A stretch of 64,000 nucleotides of DNA from Sphingomicrobium arenosum (GTDB lineage Bacteria > Pseudomonadota > Alphaproteobacteria > Sphingomonadales > Sphingomonadaceae), in NCBI RefSeq assembly GCF_026157085.1, contig NZ_JANPVN010000001.1:2391001-2455000 (forward strand), written 5' to 3'. The notes under the pieces are model-generated. The model was not told the DNA's origin and did no database searches. It saw only the letters and a list, made by a program, of their open reading frames with translations. This document shows, piece by piece, positions 46,408 through 58,162 of the stretch (the first letter of the stretch is position 1; every line of letters starts with the position of its first letter). Both the position numbers and the translations under genes were made by a program.

Positions 46408-48492
46408 ATGATGCGTTTTTCCACGCTGTTGACGACCGTGGCGGCGGCCACCTTATTGTCGGCCTGCACCACATACGAAACCGAAACCGCCAGTGCCTCC
46501 GCACCTGCTGCCGCAGCCGAGGAGATGGCGATGTACGACGTGAATGCCTATCCGCTGATCGACCGCGAGGCGCTGTTCGGCAATCCCGAGCGGGCGCAGG
46601 GGCGGATCAGCCCCGACGGCAAGTGGCTGAGCTGGATCGCGCCGTCCAACGGCGTGATGAACGTCTGGGTCGCGCCGCGCGGCAACATGGCGGCGGCCAA
46701 GGTGGTGACGAACGACACCCATCGCGGCATCTCGAACCACCAATGGACGGTCGACAGCGAGTATCTTCTCTATCTGAAGGACAATGACGGCGACGAGAAG
46801 GCGCATGTCTATGCGGTCGATCCGGCGACGGGCGCGACGCGCGACCTGACGCCCTATGACGGGGTGAGCGCGCAGTTGCAGGGGGTGAGCCGCGACCGGC
46901 CGGGAACGCTGCTCATCGGCATGAACGATAGAAACGAGCAACTGCACGATCTCTATCTCGTCGACATCGCGACGGGGGCCCGTACGCTGGTGCTCGAGAA
47001 CCCAGGCTATGCCGGGATCGTTACCGATAACGAGTACACGCCGCGCATGGCGGCGATGATGCAGCCCGACGGCAGCCTGAAGATCGTCTGGCTCAACGAT
47101 GAGCTGATGCCGGGCGAGGTCTTTGCCGACGTTCCCTCGGAAGATCTGCTCAACACCAACATGTCGGGTTTCAACCGTTCCAACGACGTCGTCTACATGA
47201 CCGACAGCCGCGGCATCGACGTGGCGGTGCTCAAGTCGGTGAACCTGACGACGGGCGAAGAGAAGATCATCGCCTCGGGCACCAAGGCCGACATCAACGG
47301 CATCCTGTCCGACATCAACAGCTACGAGCCGATCGCTTATTCGAGCAATTATCTCAAGAACGAATGGACCGCGCTGACGCCGGGGGCGCAGGCCGACCTC
47401 GACTTCCTCCAGTCGCGGCTGGCGGGCGAAGTGGCGGTGACCGCGCGCACCGACGATGACCGCCTTTGGGTGGTCGCCCAGTCGGCGGCAGAGGCGCCGG
47501 GCGTCTATCATCTCTACGATCGGCAGGCCAAGACGCTGGAGCCGTGGTTCGCCGGACGCCCCGCGCTCGACGGCGCGCCGCTGGTGCCGATGCAGCCGCT
47601 CGAATTGAAAGCCGGCGACGGGCGCACGCTGGTGTCCTATCTGACGCTGCCGCCGGGCAGCGACAAGGACGGCGACGGGCGGCCCGAACAGGCAGTGCCC
47701 ATGATGCTGTGGGTGCATGGCGGCCCGTGGGCGCGCGACAGCTATGGCTATAACACCGTCCATCAGTGGCTCGCCAATCGCGGCTATGCGGTGCTGAGCG
47801 TCAATTATCGCGGCTCGACGGGCTTTGGCAAAGCGCACACCAATGCGGCGGTCGGCGAGTTCGCCGGGCTGATGCACCAGGACCTTATCGACGCGGTCGA
47901 CTGGGCGGTGCGCTCGGGCATCGCGCAGGAAGACAAGGTCGCGATCGGTGGTGGCAGCTATGGCGGCTATGCCACGCTGATCGGGGTCAGCCACACGCCC
48001 GACAAATTCGCCTGCGGGGTCGATATCGTGGGGCCCTCGAGCCTCGCCACGCTGATCGAGAGCTTCCCCGAATATTGGAAGCCGTTCCTGGCCGGGACCT
48101 GGTTCCGTTATGTCGGCGACCCGTCCGATCCCGAGGCCCGCGCGGCGATGATCGAGCGCTCGGCGATCAGCCGGGTCGACGACATTTCGGTCCCGCTGCT
48201 GGTCGGGCAGGGCGGCAACGATCCGCGCGTGACCAAGGCCGAGGCCGACACGCTGGTCGCGGCGATGCAGGTCAAGGGGCTGCCCGTGACCTACATCAAC
48301 TTCCCCGACGAGGGGCATGGCTTCCAGAAACCCGAGAATAGGCTCGCCTTCTTTGCCGCGATGGAGGGCTTCCTCGGCACCTGCCTTGGCGGGCGGGTGC
48401 AGCCGATCGGCGACGATTTCGAGGGCTCGAGCGCCGAAATTCTCGCCGGGGCGCAATATGTCGAGGGCCTCGGCGCCGTCGGCAGCGACTAG
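46408..48492 (+). CDS. S9-family prolyl-oligopeptidase-type peptidase, lipoprotein
   Basis: The 694-residue protein has a lipobox LSAC (Cys20), an N-terminal propeller with repeated TPYDG/SPDGK-type blades and a C-terminal peptidase domain. Ser517 lies in GGGSYGG, the aspartate in GGNDPRVTKAE and the histidine in DEGHGF. It is anchored in an envelope membrane and would degrade oligopeptides. It is monocistronic, with a leader at 46374 and a strong terminator at 48520. Confidence 0.93.
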   Translation: MMRFSTLLTTVAAATLLSACTTYETETASASAPAAAAEEMAMYDVNAYPLIDREALFGNPERAQGRISPDGKWLSWIAPSNGVMNVWVAPRGNMAAAKVVTNDTHRGISNHQWTVDSEYLLYLKDNDGDEKAHVYAVDPATGATRDLTPYDGVSAQLQGVSRDRPGTLLIGMNDRNEQLHDLYLVDIATGARTLVLENPGYAGIVTDNEYTPRMAAMMQPDGSLKIVWLNDELMPGEVFADVPSEDLLNTNMSGFNRSNDVVYMTDSRGIDVAVLKSVNLTTGEEKIIASGTKADINGILSDINSYEPIAYSSNYLKNEWTALTPGAQADLDFLQSRLAGEVAVTARTDDDRLWVVAQSAAEAPGVYHLYDRQAKTLEPWFAGRPALDGAPLVPMQPLELKAGDGRTLVSYLTLPPGSDKDGDGRPEQAVPMMLWVHGGPWARDSYGYNTVHQWLANRGYAVLSVNYRGSTGFGKAHTNAAVGEFAGLMHQDLIDAVDWAVRSGIAQEDKVAIGGGSYGGYATLIGVSHTPDKFACGVDIVGPSSLATLIESFPEYWKPFLAGTWFRYVGDPSDPEARAAMIERSAISRVDDISVPLLVGQGGNDPRVTKAEADTLVAAMQVKGLPVTYINFPDEGHGFQKPENRLAFFAAMEGFLGTCLGGRVQPIGDDFEGSSAEILAGAQYVEGLGAVGSD

Positions 48493-48519
48493 GCCAGGGA
48501 CTTCGACCTTGACGAGAAG

Positions 48520-48553
48520 GGCGGTGCCGGGCGATCCCGGCGCCGCCTTTTTT
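48520..48553 (+). terminator. Strong Rho-independent terminator
   Basis: A 12-bp stem (GGCGGTGCCGGG, loop CGAT, CCCGGCGCCGCC) with one wobble is followed by six T residues. It ends the S9 peptidase transcript just before the epimerase gene. Confidence 0.92.
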
Positions 48554-48569
48554 GTTTGGGAGACGCGAC

Positions 48570-48989
48570 GTGAAACTTGGACGGCTCAACCATGTCGGGG
48601 TCGCGACGCGATCGATCGCGGACAGCGTGGTTCATTATCGCGAGACGATGGGCGCGAGCATCGTGGGCGAGCCCTTCGACCTGCCCGCGCAGGGGGTGAA
48701 GGTGTGCTTCATCGACACGCCCAATTCGCAGATCGAACTGATCGAGCCGCTGGGCGACAATTCGCCGGTGATGAAGTTTCTCGAGAAGAACCCGCTGGGC
48801 GGGCAGCATCATGTTTGTTTCGAGGTCGAGGATATCGAGGCGGCGCGGGCGCATTTCGAAAAGATCGGCAAGCGCATCCTCGGGCCGACGCGCACCGGGG
48901 CGCATGGTACGCCGATCTTCTTCCTCCACCCCAAGGACATGGAAGGGGTGCTGACCGAGATCATGGAAAGCCCCCAGCAGGCGCATTGA
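48570..48989 (+). CDS. mce: Methylmalonyl-CoA epimerase
   Basis: The 139-residue VOC-fold enzyme interconverts (S)- and (R)-methylmalonyl-CoA, linking propionyl-CoA carboxylase to the mutase. It has the LGRLNHVGVATRSI start, the metal residues in GQHHVCFEVEDIE, and HGTPIFFLHPKDMEGVLTEI. The start is taken as GTG at 48570 behind GGGAG; a TTG further upstream lies in the terminator T-tract. It is the first of a short run with the next two genes. Confidence 0.94.
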   Translation: MKLGRLNHVGVATRSIADSVVHYRETMGASIVGEPFDLPAQGVKVCFIDTPNSQIELIEPLGDNSPVMKFLEKNPLGGQHHVCFEVEDIEAARAHFEKIGKRILGPTRTGAHGTPIFFLHPKDMEGVLTEIMESPQQAH

Positions 48990-48990
48990 G

Positions 48991-49254
48991 ATGATGCGAC
49001 TGGTCGCGGCGCTGGGTGAGGGGCGGGGCGAGGAAGTGCTCGTCGGGCTGGTCGCGGCGGTCGTCGCGCTGCTGGTGGTGCGGCGGATCGTGCTGGCCCT
49101 GAAGGAAGGCGAGATCGCGCTCTATCGCACGCGGATCAGGCGCCGCGAGGCGGGCGATGCGAAATTCTTCACGCTGGTGGCGGTGAATGCGGGCGCGGTG
49201 GCGCTGCTGCTCTTCATCGCGATCGATTTGTTGGGAGACATGGGATGGCGTTGA
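48991..49254 (+). CDS. Small two-helix membrane protein, unknown function
   Basis: The 87-residue protein has two hydrophobic helices (about 16-36 and 60-80) separated by an Arg/Lys-rich cytoplasmic loop (ALYRTRIRRREAGDAK). It starts 1 nt after the epimerase stop and overlaps the next gene by 10 nt, so it is part of that transcript. No family is recognised. Confidence 0.7.
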   Translation: MMRLVAALGEGRGEEVLVGLVAAVVALLVVRRIVLALKEGEIALYRTRIRRREAGDAKFFTLVAVNAGAVALLLFIAIDLLGDMGWR

Positions 49255-49985
49255 AGAGACTGTTCGTGACGGCGGCGCTGGCGGGGATGCTGGCGGGCTG
49301 CATCGAGGATCCCGAGGGCGAAGCGCCCGACCAGCCGGTGATCGGCGAGGCGGGGGACGAGGCCGAGGTCGTGCCGCTCACCGAGGGACCGCGGTTCGAG
49401 GCGGCGGCGCGCGCGGTGCTGGGCGAGGCGGGCGAGGTCGAGGCGGATTGGGGCGGCGAGCCGATGAGGGTGCGCGCACACAGCCTGATCCTGCTGGACG
49501 GGGCCAATGCGGCGCTGGTGACGCAGGGGCGCAATGCCAATGACTGCCACGCCTGCGCCGGCGCGACGTCGATCCATTATCTGCGGGCGAGCGGGCCTGA
49601 GGATTTCGAGCTGGTCGAGGAATGGATCGCGCTGGTGCCGGGGTCGGGCTGGGGCGAGCCGGCCAGTCTCGACCGGATCGAGACGCGGCTGGCGTCTTAT
49701 CCGGTGCTAATCTTCTCGCGCGGCTATACCGGGCAAGGCGTCACCGAGACCAACATGAGCCTCGTTGCGCTCAGCGGCAGCGGGCCGATCATCAGCGAAC
49801 CGATCATGACGAGCGAGGACAATGGCGGTTACCTCGGCGAGGACAGCCCCGATTATCGCAGTGTCGAGGGGGCGATGAGCGAGCCCATGCCGGGGCAGGG
49901 CTTCACCATGCGCTATACGGGGACCGAGCCGTTCGAACGGCGCTATCGCGTGAAGGGCGGGCGCTTCGTCGCGGTCGAAGATTAG
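49245..49985 (+). CDS. Lipoprotein of unknown function
   Basis: The 246-residue protein has a lipobox LAGC (Cys19) and an acidic linker (EGEAPDQPVIGEAGDEAE). The mature part contains the pair CHAC in GRNANDCHACAG, then GYTGQGVTETNMSLVAL. The CHAC pair could bind metal, but this is only suggested by its spacing. It overlaps the preceding membrane protein gene and ends overlapping the convergent Lrp-family gene by 4 nt. I do not recognise a family. Confidence 0.72.
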   Translation: MALKRLFVTAALAGMLAGCIEDPEGEAPDQPVIGEAGDEAEVVPLTEGPRFEAAARAVLGEAGEVEADWGGEPMRVRAHSLILLDGANAALVTQGRNANDCHACAGATSIHYLRASGPEDFELVEEWIALVPGSGWGEPASLDRIETRLASYPVLIFSRGYTGQGVTETNMSLVALSGSGPIISEPIMTSEDNGGYLGEDSPDYRSVEGAMSEPMPGQGFTMRYTGTEPFERRYRVKGGRFVAVED

Positions 49986-50443
49986 AGCGGGATGGCGGTA
50001 TCGAACTTGACGGTTTCGAAAGCGAAGCTGGAATCGCAGCGTTCGACATCGGGATCGCCGATCACATAGGCATCGAGCCACGCCTTGTAGGCGGGCATGT
50101 CGACATGGTGGGTGACGAGGATGAAATCGGCCTCGCCCGACACATTGTAGACCTGGGAAATCGAGGGGCAGTCGGCCCAGCGCGCCTTCAATCGGGCGTA
50201 GCTGTCGTCGCTTTCCTCGGTGCAACGCATGCCGACGATGACGGTGAAGCCGAGGCGGTCGGTCGAGAGGAGCGCGACCTCGCGCGCGATGATGAACTCT
50301 GTGCGCAGCCGAGCGAGGCGGCGGCGGACCGAGCTTTCCGACAGGTTGACGCGGTGGGCGAGCTGGGCGTGGGTTTGCGCGGCGTCGCGCTGCATCTCGG
50401 CGAGCAGCGCGCGGTCGAAACTGTCGAGGGCGGTTTCCGTCAT
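49982..50443 (-). CDS. Lrp/AsnC-family transcriptional regulator
   Basis: The 153-residue protein has an N-terminal HTH (FDRALLAEMQRDAAQTHAQL, then VNLSESSVRRRLARLR) and a C-terminal RAM/AsnC ligand-binding domain. That domain has the block VYNVSGEADFILVTHHVDM. Family members sense amino acids and usually regulate neighbouring amino-acid or peptide genes. It is divergent from the serine hydrolase gene at 50565; the gap contains an 8-bp palindrome ACAATTGT that could be part of an operator. Confidence 0.93.
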   Translation of the reverse strand: MTETALDSFDRALLAEMQRDAAQTHAQLAHRVNLSESSVRRRLARLRTEFIIAREVALLSTDRLGFTVIVGMRCTEESDDSYARLKARWADCPSISQVYNVSGEADFILVTHHVDMPAYKAWLDAYVIGDPDVERCDSSFAFETVKFDTAIPL

Positions 50444-50564
50444 GATGTGGCCATTGCTGATCGAAAAGCGCCGTTCGCACAAGCAAAGACGACGATAACA
50501 ATTGTAGTCCTGACGGTGCTGTTGACTATGTTCGGGTGTGGTCAGTCGAGTTGGGAAATTTTCG

Positions 50565-52052
50565 ATGCAGCTTTGGAAGATGACGGCAGCGATCGCGCTG
50601 GCCGCAGGGATGGTGACGGCGGGCGGCGCGGCCATGTCGCAGGACATGGTGGCCGAGGAGGCGCCGGGTGCCTATCGCTTCGCCGACAAGACGAGCCTCG
50701 ATCGCCGGATCGAGGAATTGCGCGCCGACTATGGCGCGGCGGCGGTGGTCGCGGCGGCGGCTCATGGCGACGCGATGATCTATGGCGAAGGCTTCGGCTG
50801 GGCGGATCGGGCGAGCCGAACGCGCGCCGATCTCGACACCATCTTCGCCATGGCGTCGGTGACCAAGCCCTTCACCGCCACCGCTATCATGATGCTGGTC
50901 GAGGAGGGCAAGGTCGCCCTGGACGCGCCGGTCAATCGCTACATCCCCGATCATCCGGTGCGGAGCCGTTTCGGCGATGAAGACATGATTACGGTCGAGC
51001 GGGTGCTGCGCCATACCGCGGGCCTGCCGCTGGTGTACGACCTCGTCTATCAGGGCGATGACGTGGTGGTGCGCGATTTCGGCGCGCTGATGGACGATCA
51101 TGGCTACACCGTCTTTCCCGCCGGAGGCTCGAGCGAATATTCCAACCTCGGCTATGAAATCCTCGCCGAGATCGTCCGGCGCCGGTCGGGCATGGGTTAT
51201 GGTGCGTTTCTGAAAAAGCGCATCTTCGAACCGCTCGGCCTCGATAGCGGCTTCGTGGCGGCGGGCTATGATCGGCCCGAGGGCGTGGCGACGCGCTACT
51301 TGAAGTCGGGCGAGGCGGCGCTGCCGGTCGACACGGCCCATCCGGGGGCGGCGAGCCTGCACCTGTCGGTCCGCGACCTGCTCACCTTCGGGCAATTTTT
51401 CGTGCGCGCCTGGAACGGCCAGAGCCCGCTGCTGAGCCAGGCCTCGGCGCGGGCGATGGCGTCGAACGAGACGGGCGAGTTTGCCGCCGGGGCGGGGATG
51501 GGGCTGTTCCTCGAGGACTATAAGGGCTGGATGAGCGCGGGCCATGGCGGATCGATGGTCGGCACCAAGACGCGGCTGCACATGTTTCCCGAGCAGGGCT
51601 ATGTCTTCGTCATGGCCGCCAACCGCAAGGAGGGCTGGCTCGAGACCTGGACGATCGAGGAGATGATCCGTTCGTTCGCGCCCGAGCATAATTTCTACTG
51701 GACGCCGATCAGGGTGCCCGAGGCGCTCGCGGGCACGCGCTGGACCGGGATGATCGGGGGCAATGAGACACTGGCCAGCCTGTCGCTTGATTTTAGCGAT
51801 GCCGACCATCCGCGCGCGTTCGTCGGCGGCAAGCCGGTCGATTTTCGCAGCATTCAACTGGGCGATCGCTTCGCCTTCAAGCTCGATGGCGAATTGGACG
51901 TGGCGCGAACCGGCTATCCGCACAGCATGAGCTTCAAGCTGCTCGAGCGCGGCGAGGGCTATGTCGGCGAGGTCCGGCTCGAACAGCTTACCAGCGCGGA
52001 GCGCGATTGGGGCGGGGTCGGCTATTGGGTCGAACTGCGGCCCGTCGACTGA
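50565..52052 (+). CDS. Beta-lactamase-related serine hydrolase, exported
   Basis: The 495-residue protein has a signal peptide ([20 protein letters not shown]) and a class C beta-lactamase/esterase domain. The nucleophile motif is SVTK (Ser98, Lys101), with YSN ([10 protein letters not shown]) and GHGG. A C-terminal lipocalin-like extension of about 110 residues follows. Function is probably peptidase or esterase. The start at 50565 lies just before the signal peptide; a GTG nine codons upstream is possible. It is transcribed divergently from the Lrp/AsnC gene, which may control it, and leads into the mutase gene. Confidence 0.86.
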   Translation: MQLWKMTAAIALAAGMVTAGGAAMSQDMVAEEAPGAYRFADKTSLDRRIEELRADYGAAAVVAAAAHGDAMIYGEGFGWADRASRTRADLDTIFAMASVTKPFTATAIMMLVEEGKVALDAPVNRYIPDHPVRSRFGDEDMITVERVLRHTAGLPLVYDLVYQGDDVVVRDFGALMDDHGYTVFPAGGSSEYSNLGYEILAEIVRRRSGMGYGAFLKKRIFEPLGLDSGFVAAGYDRPEGVATRYLKSGEAALPVDTAHPGAASLHLSVRDLLTFGQFFVRAWNGQSPLLSQASARAMASNETGEFAAGAGMGLFLEDYKGWMSAGHGGSMVGTKTRLHMFPEQGYVFVMAANRKEGWLETWTIEEMIRSFAPEHNFYWTPIRVPEALAGTRWTGMIGGNETLASLSLDFSDADHPRAFVGGKPVDFRSIQLGDRFAFKLDGELDVARTGYPHSMSFKLLERGEGYVGEVRLEQLTSAERDWGGVGYWVELRPVD

Positions 52053-52089
52053 TTGGCAAGCGGCATGGGCGGCGCTAGAGATGCCGCCC

Positions 52090-54212
<2,123 letters not shown>

Positions 54213-54216
<4 letters not shown>

Positions 54217-54644
54217 ACGTCGTCCTACTGTCGCTGGCATTGCAGGTCGTCGTGCCTGACGTGCCAACGTGCAGCGCAGAGGATCGCATCACCCATTGCG
54301 GGCGGCGGATCGAGCAGCCCTCGGAGCAGCCGCCCGAAGTGGGGGATTGCTTCGCGGCGGACTTCGCCACGCAGGCCGAGCTCAACCGATGCGCCGCCGA
54401 GGCGTTCGCCGAGGCCGACGCGACGCTCAATGCGCTGTGGCAGGCGCAGTCGCCCGAGACGCGCGCCGCGCTGCTGCCGAGCCAGCGGGCGTGGCTGGCC
54501 TATCGCGACGCGCAATGTGACCTCGAGGCATCGCTGTGGATGGGCGGGTCGGCGCTGCCCCTCATCCTCGACAGCTGCCGAAACGGGCTGACCCGGCGCC
54601 GGATCGAGGAGCTGGAAGGCGTCCTTTACCAGATGTCGCTCTGA
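54213..54644 (+). CDS. Lysozyme-inhibitor LprI-like (DUF1311) protein
   Basis: The 143-residue protein has a short hydrophobic start ([12 protein letters not shown]) and about seven cysteines in the mature part. The DUF1311-type block is present: [20 protein letters not shown], then [17 protein letters not shown] and [15 protein letters not shown]. Family members are exported; LprI of Mycobacterium inhibits lysozyme, but that is not shown here. Its ATG overlaps the mutase stop (ATGA), although a functional link to the mutase is not evident. Confidence 0.8.
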
Positions 54645-54695
54645 GCAGGCTACTCCAGCGCTAACTGGTATTAACAAAAAATAAATGATATGGAC

Positions 54696-54723
54696 CGTTG
54701 CTCCAACAGGGGAGAACAGGGAC
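54696..54723 (+). promoter_or_regulatory. Leader with CGTTGCTCC and AACAGGGGAG ahead of the exported protein
   Basis: CGTTGCTCC (54696-54704) runs directly into AACAGGGGAGAACAGGGAC before the ATG at 54724. It matches the leader at 46374-46407 and partly that before 28433. The upstream 54669-54690 stretch is AT-rich and could hold a promoter. Confidence 0.45.
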
Positions 54724-55167
54724 ATGAAAGCATTTCTCGGTGCGGCCGCGCTCGCGGTCCTGTGCGTTTCGCCCGTCGTTCCCGCCTCGGCACAGGAGAT
54801 GCCGACGGCCGAGCGTAACGACCTCAATTGGTATTCGATTCACTTCATCAAGTTCAAACCCGGCATGCGCGCGCGGGCGCATGAGATCATCGACGATTAT
54901 TACATCCCCGCCGACAAGGCCGCAGGGACGGGCGCGGGGGTGATCGACCTGCATCTCAATACCGGCGAATGGGACGGCGTCGTCGCCTTCCCGATGGCGG
55001 GCGGCCCTGCCGACATGACCTGGGACACTTCGCCCAATGACGTCAAATGGATGGCGGCGATGAGCGAGATCGCTGGCGGCGATGACAAGGCCATGGCGAT
55101 CCTCAAGGAATGGGACGCGCTGGTCGACCGCGAGGAAATCCATATCGGTCACATCGACAAGGATTGA
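54724..55167 (+). CDS. Exported hypothetical protein
   Basis: The 147-residue protein has a signal peptide (FLGAAALAVLCVSPVVPASAQ). Its mature domain (NWYSIHFIKFKPGMRARAHE, then EIIDDYYIPADKA) resembles dimeric alpha/beta-barrel proteins in its beta-strand-helix pattern; this is only a fold guess. It starts behind the AACAGGGGAG leader and ends before a strong terminator at 55184, so it is monocistronic. Confidence 0.72.
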   Translation: MKAFLGAAALAVLCVSPVVPASAQEMPTAERNDLNWYSIHFIKFKPGMRARAHEIIDDYYIPADKAAGTGAGVIDLHLNTGEWDGVVAFPMAGGPADMTWDTSPNDVKWMAAMSEIAGGDDKAMAILKEWDALVDREEIHIGHIDKD

Positions 55168-55183
55168 TCGCTCGCTTCGAAAG

Positions 55184-55218
55184 CGGCAGGGATGGCGGAC
55201 GCCGTCCCTGCCGTTTTT
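55184..55218 (+). terminator. Strong Rho-independent terminator
   Basis: CGGCAGGGATGGC (55184-55196) pairs with GCCGTCCCTGCCG (55201-55213) with one wobble, a GGAC loop and a T5 tract. It ends the transcript of the exported protein at 54724. Confidence 0.92.
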
Positions 55219-55230
55219 CGGAGTATTCTC

Positions 55231-56067
55231 ATGTTTTCAGCTTTTTCGATCCTCGCTGCAGCGCTCGCTGCCGCGCCGACCCCGCTCGTGATCGGCGAGC
55301 AGCACGTCTTCGAGGCGGTGGGGGCCGAGCGGCAGGTCAATGTGGTGTTGCCCCAGACCTATGGCGAGGAACCGCTGGCCGATTATCCGGTGGTGGTGCT
55401 GCTCGACGGGGGCACGGGCCAGGACCTCATGATGGGGGTCGGCATGGCGCGCTGGAACGCGTTGTGGGGGCGCAGCGAGGAGGCGGTCATCGTCGGGGTC
55501 GAGACCAAGGATCGGCAGCGCGAACTGCTGCCGCCGACGGGCGATGAAGAAGAGGCGGAGGCCTATCCGAGCGCGGGGGATCGCGAGGCGTTTCGCGCCT
55601 ATTTGCGCGACGCGGTCCTGCCGATGGTCGAGGTGAATTATCGCACCGACGGGCGCCGCTATCTCGTCGGCGAGAGCGCGGCGGGGCATTTCGTGGTCGA
55701 GAGTTGGGCCTATGCGCCGACGCTTTTTACTGGCTTTGCGGCGATTTCGCCGAGCCTGCAGTGGGACCATGAAGCGCTGTCGAAGGCGCTCGCCGATGCA
55801 GGCATGAGCCCGCGTGCGCCGCTCTATCTCAGCCTTGCCGACGAGGGCGGGGCGACCGAGACGGGGGTGCTGCGGCTGGTCGGGGCATTGGGGGACGAGC
55901 AGCCGCATTGCTTTTCCGATCGGCGCGCGGACCTTCGTCATGCGACCAGTCTGCACGGCCTGCTTCCCGAGGCGCTGCAATATCTGATGCCGACTCCCGC
56001 CGACTGGTTGGGGGACTATGGCATGGTGCTGCGCTGCGATGCGGGTGGGCCCGGCGCGTCCGAATAG
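55231..56067 (+). CDS. Exported alpha/beta-hydrolase, esterase D/Fes-like
   Basis: The 278-residue protein has a signal peptide (FSILAAALAAAP). Its fold matches the esterase/siderophore-esterase group: YPVVVLLDGG, the nucleophile elbow GESAAGHF, and an AISPSLQW block. Asp and His of the triad cannot be assigned with certainty. The ATG at 55231 is behind CGGAGT; an upstream in-frame ATG lies inside the terminator. The next gene, pccA, follows after an 88-nt gap that contains a GC-rich stem-loop (56069-56088). Confidence 0.78.
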   Translation: MFSAFSILAAALAAAPTPLVIGEQHVFEAVGAERQVNVVLPQTYGEEPLADYPVVVLLDGGTGQDLMMGVGMARWNALWGRSEEAVIVGVETKDRQRELLPPTGDEEEAEAYPSAGDREAFRAYLRDAVLPMVEVNYRTDGRRYLVGESAAGHFVVESWAYAPTLFTGFAAISPSLQWDHEALSKALADAGMSPRAPLYLSLADEGGATETGVLRLVGALGDEQPHCFSDRRADLRHATSLHGLLPEALQYLMPTPADWLGDYGMVLRCDAGGPGASE

Positions 56068-56155
56068 GGCGGGGGTTGAAGCCCCCGCGCCTTGCCCTGA
56101 GGGCGACGGCGCGGCATAGGCGGTCGGTCAGTAGAGAGACCGTCACGGAGACCGC

Positions 56156-58162
56156 ATGTTCAAGAAGATCCTGATCGCCAATCGCGGCGAGATCGCCTGC
56201 CGGGTGATGCGCACGGCGAAGAAGATGGGGATCGCGACGGTGGCGGTCTATTCGGACGCCGATGCCAAGGCGCCGCATGTGGCGATGGCCGACGAGGCGG
56301 TGCACATCGGTCCGGCGGCGGCGGCGGAAAGCTATCTTGTCGCCGACAAGATCATCGCGGCGTGCAAGGAGACGGGCGCCGAGGCGGTGCATCCGGGCTA
56401 TGGCTTCCTGTCCGAGCGCGCGAGCTTCGTCGAGGCGCTGGATGCCGCCGGCATCGCCTTCATCGGACCGCCGGCCCCCGCGATCGCGGCGATGGGCGAC
56501 AAGATCGAATCCAAGAAATTGGCGCGCGAGGCGGGCGTGAACGTCGTGCCCGGCTATCTCGGCGAGATCGCCGATACCGAGGAAGCGGTGAAGATCGCCA
56601 ATGACATCGGCTATCCGGTGATGATGAAGGCGAGCGCGGGCGGCGGCGGCAAGGGAATGCGGCTGGCCTATAGCGAACAGGACGTGCGCGACGGCTTCGA
56701 GGCGACCAAGCGCGAGGGGCTGAACAGCTTTGGCGACGATCGCGTCTTCATCGAGAAGTTCATCGAGCAGCCGCGCCACATCGAGATTCAGGTGCTCGGC
56801 GACAAGCATGGCAACATCGTCTACCTGGGCGAACGCGAATGTTCGATCCAGCGGCGCCACCAGAAGGTGATCGAGGAAGCGCCCTCGCCCTTCGTCACGC
56901 CCGAGATGCGCAAGGCGATGGGCGAACAGGCGGTCGCGCTGGCCCGCGCAGTGGATTATCATTCGGCGGGCACGGTCGAACTGATCGTCTCGGGTAAGGA
57001 TACCACGGGCGAGAGCTTCTACTTCCTCGAGATGAACACCCGGCTCCAGGTCGAGCATCCGGTGACCGAGGAGATCACCGGGGTCGACCTCGTCGAGCAG
57101 ATGATCCGCGTCGCTTACGGAGAGAAGCTGCCCTTTTCGCAGGACGAGATCGCCTATGACGGCTGGGCCATCGAGGCGCGCGTCTATGCCGAGGATCCCT
57201 ATCGCGGCTTCCTGCCCTCGACCGGGCGGCTGACCACCTATTCGCCGCCGCACGAAGAGCGCTCGGACGAGGGCGTGGTGCGCGTCGACGACGGCGTCGC
57301 CGAGGGCGGCGAGGTCAGCATGTTCTACGATCCGATGATCGCCAAGCTGATCACCCATGGCGCGGACCGCGAGGCGGCGATCGATCTCGCGGTCGAAGCG
57401 CTGGACGCCTTCGAGCTCGAAGGGCTGGCGGACAATATCGACTTCCTCTCGGCGCTGTTGCAGCACGAGCGCTTCCGCTCGGGCGAGATCACGACGGGCT
57501 TCATCGCCGAGGAATATCCCGAGGGGTTCGAGGGCGCGCCGACCGATGAGCAGCTGCGGACCGACCTCGTCGCCCTCGCCGCGATCGTCGGGATGACCCA
57601 CGAGACGCGGATGAGCCTCATCGACGGGCAGTTGGGCGAGCCGGTCTATCCCTCGATGCACCAGGCGGTGATCCTCGATGGCGCACGGCACGACATCAGC
57701 GTCGATCCGCAGGAGGGCGAGACGATCGTCACCGTGGGCGAGGAGACGGTCGCGGTGATCGCCGACTTCACCCCGGGCCAGTCGCTGCTCGATGCCGATT
57801 GCGACGGCCGCCGCCGGATCGTGCAGGTGCATCACAATGGCCGCGGGTTCGAGATGGTGACGCGCGGCGCGCGGCATCATGCGCGCGTGTTGCCGCGCCA
57901 TGTCGCCGACCTGCTCCCGCACATGCCCGAGAAGGTGGCGCCCGACCTGTCGCGCTTTCTGATGGCGCCGATGCCGGGGCTCCTGACCAAGCTGCACGTC
58001 GGCGAGGGCGACAAGGTCGAGGCGGGGCAGCCGCTCGCGGTGGTCGAGGCGATGAAGATGGAGAATATCCTGCGCGCCGAGAAGGCGGGGACGGTCAAGG
58101 CCGTGCCGGTGCCGGAGGGCGCGAGCCTTCAGGTCGACGAGGTCATCGTCGAATTCGAATGA
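56156..58162 (+). CDS. pccA: Acetyl/propionyl-CoA carboxylase alpha subunit (biotin carboxylase + biotin carrier)
   Basis: The 668-residue protein has a biotin carboxylase N-terminus (KKILIANRGEIACRVMR), the ATP-grasp loop GGGGKGM (162-168), and EMNTRLQVEHPVTE. A biotinyl domain with EAMKMEN follows at the end, where Lys634 is the biotinylation site. It carboxylates biotin for the PccB transferase. The pairing with pccB at 44796 is by pathway, since no second beta subunit is seen. The next gene overlaps its stop by 4 nt. Confidence 0.95.
   Translation: MFKKILIANRGEIACRVMRTAKKMGIATVAVYSDADAKAPHVAMADEAVHIGPAAAAESYLVADKIIAACKETGAEAVHPGYGFLSERASFVEALDAAGIAFIGPPAPAIAAMGDKIESKKLAREAGVNVVPGYLGEIADTEEAVKIANDIGYPVMMKASAGGGGKGMRLAYSEQDVRDGFEATKREGLNSFGDDRVFIEKFIEQPRHIEIQVLGDKHGNIVYLGERECSIQRRHQKVIEEAPSPFVTPEMRKAMGEQAVALARAVDYHSAGTVELIVSGKDTTGESFYFLEMNTRLQVEHPVTEEITGVDLVEQMIRVAYGEKLPFSQDEIAYDGWAIEARVYAEDPYRGFLPSTGRLTTYSPPHEERSDEGVVRVDDGVAEGGEVSMFYDPMIAKLITHGADREAAIDLAVEALDAFELEGLADNIDFLSALLQHERFRSGEITTGFIAEEYPEGFEGAPTDEQLRTDLVALAAIVGMTHETRMSLIDGQLGEPVYPSMHQAVILDGARHDISVDPQEGETIVTVGEETVAVIADFTPGQSLLDADCDGRRRIVQVHHNGRGFEMVTRGARHHARVLPRHVADLLPHMPEKVAPDLSRFLMAPMPGLLTKLHVGEGDKVEAGQPLAVVEAMKMENILRAEKAGTVKAVPVPEGASLQVDEVIVEFE

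Noticed and set aside
56069..56088. GC-rich stem-loop GCGGGGG/CCCCCGC before pccA as a terminator
   Set aside because: No T-tract follows; it may be an mRNA structure but cannot be called a terminator with confidence.
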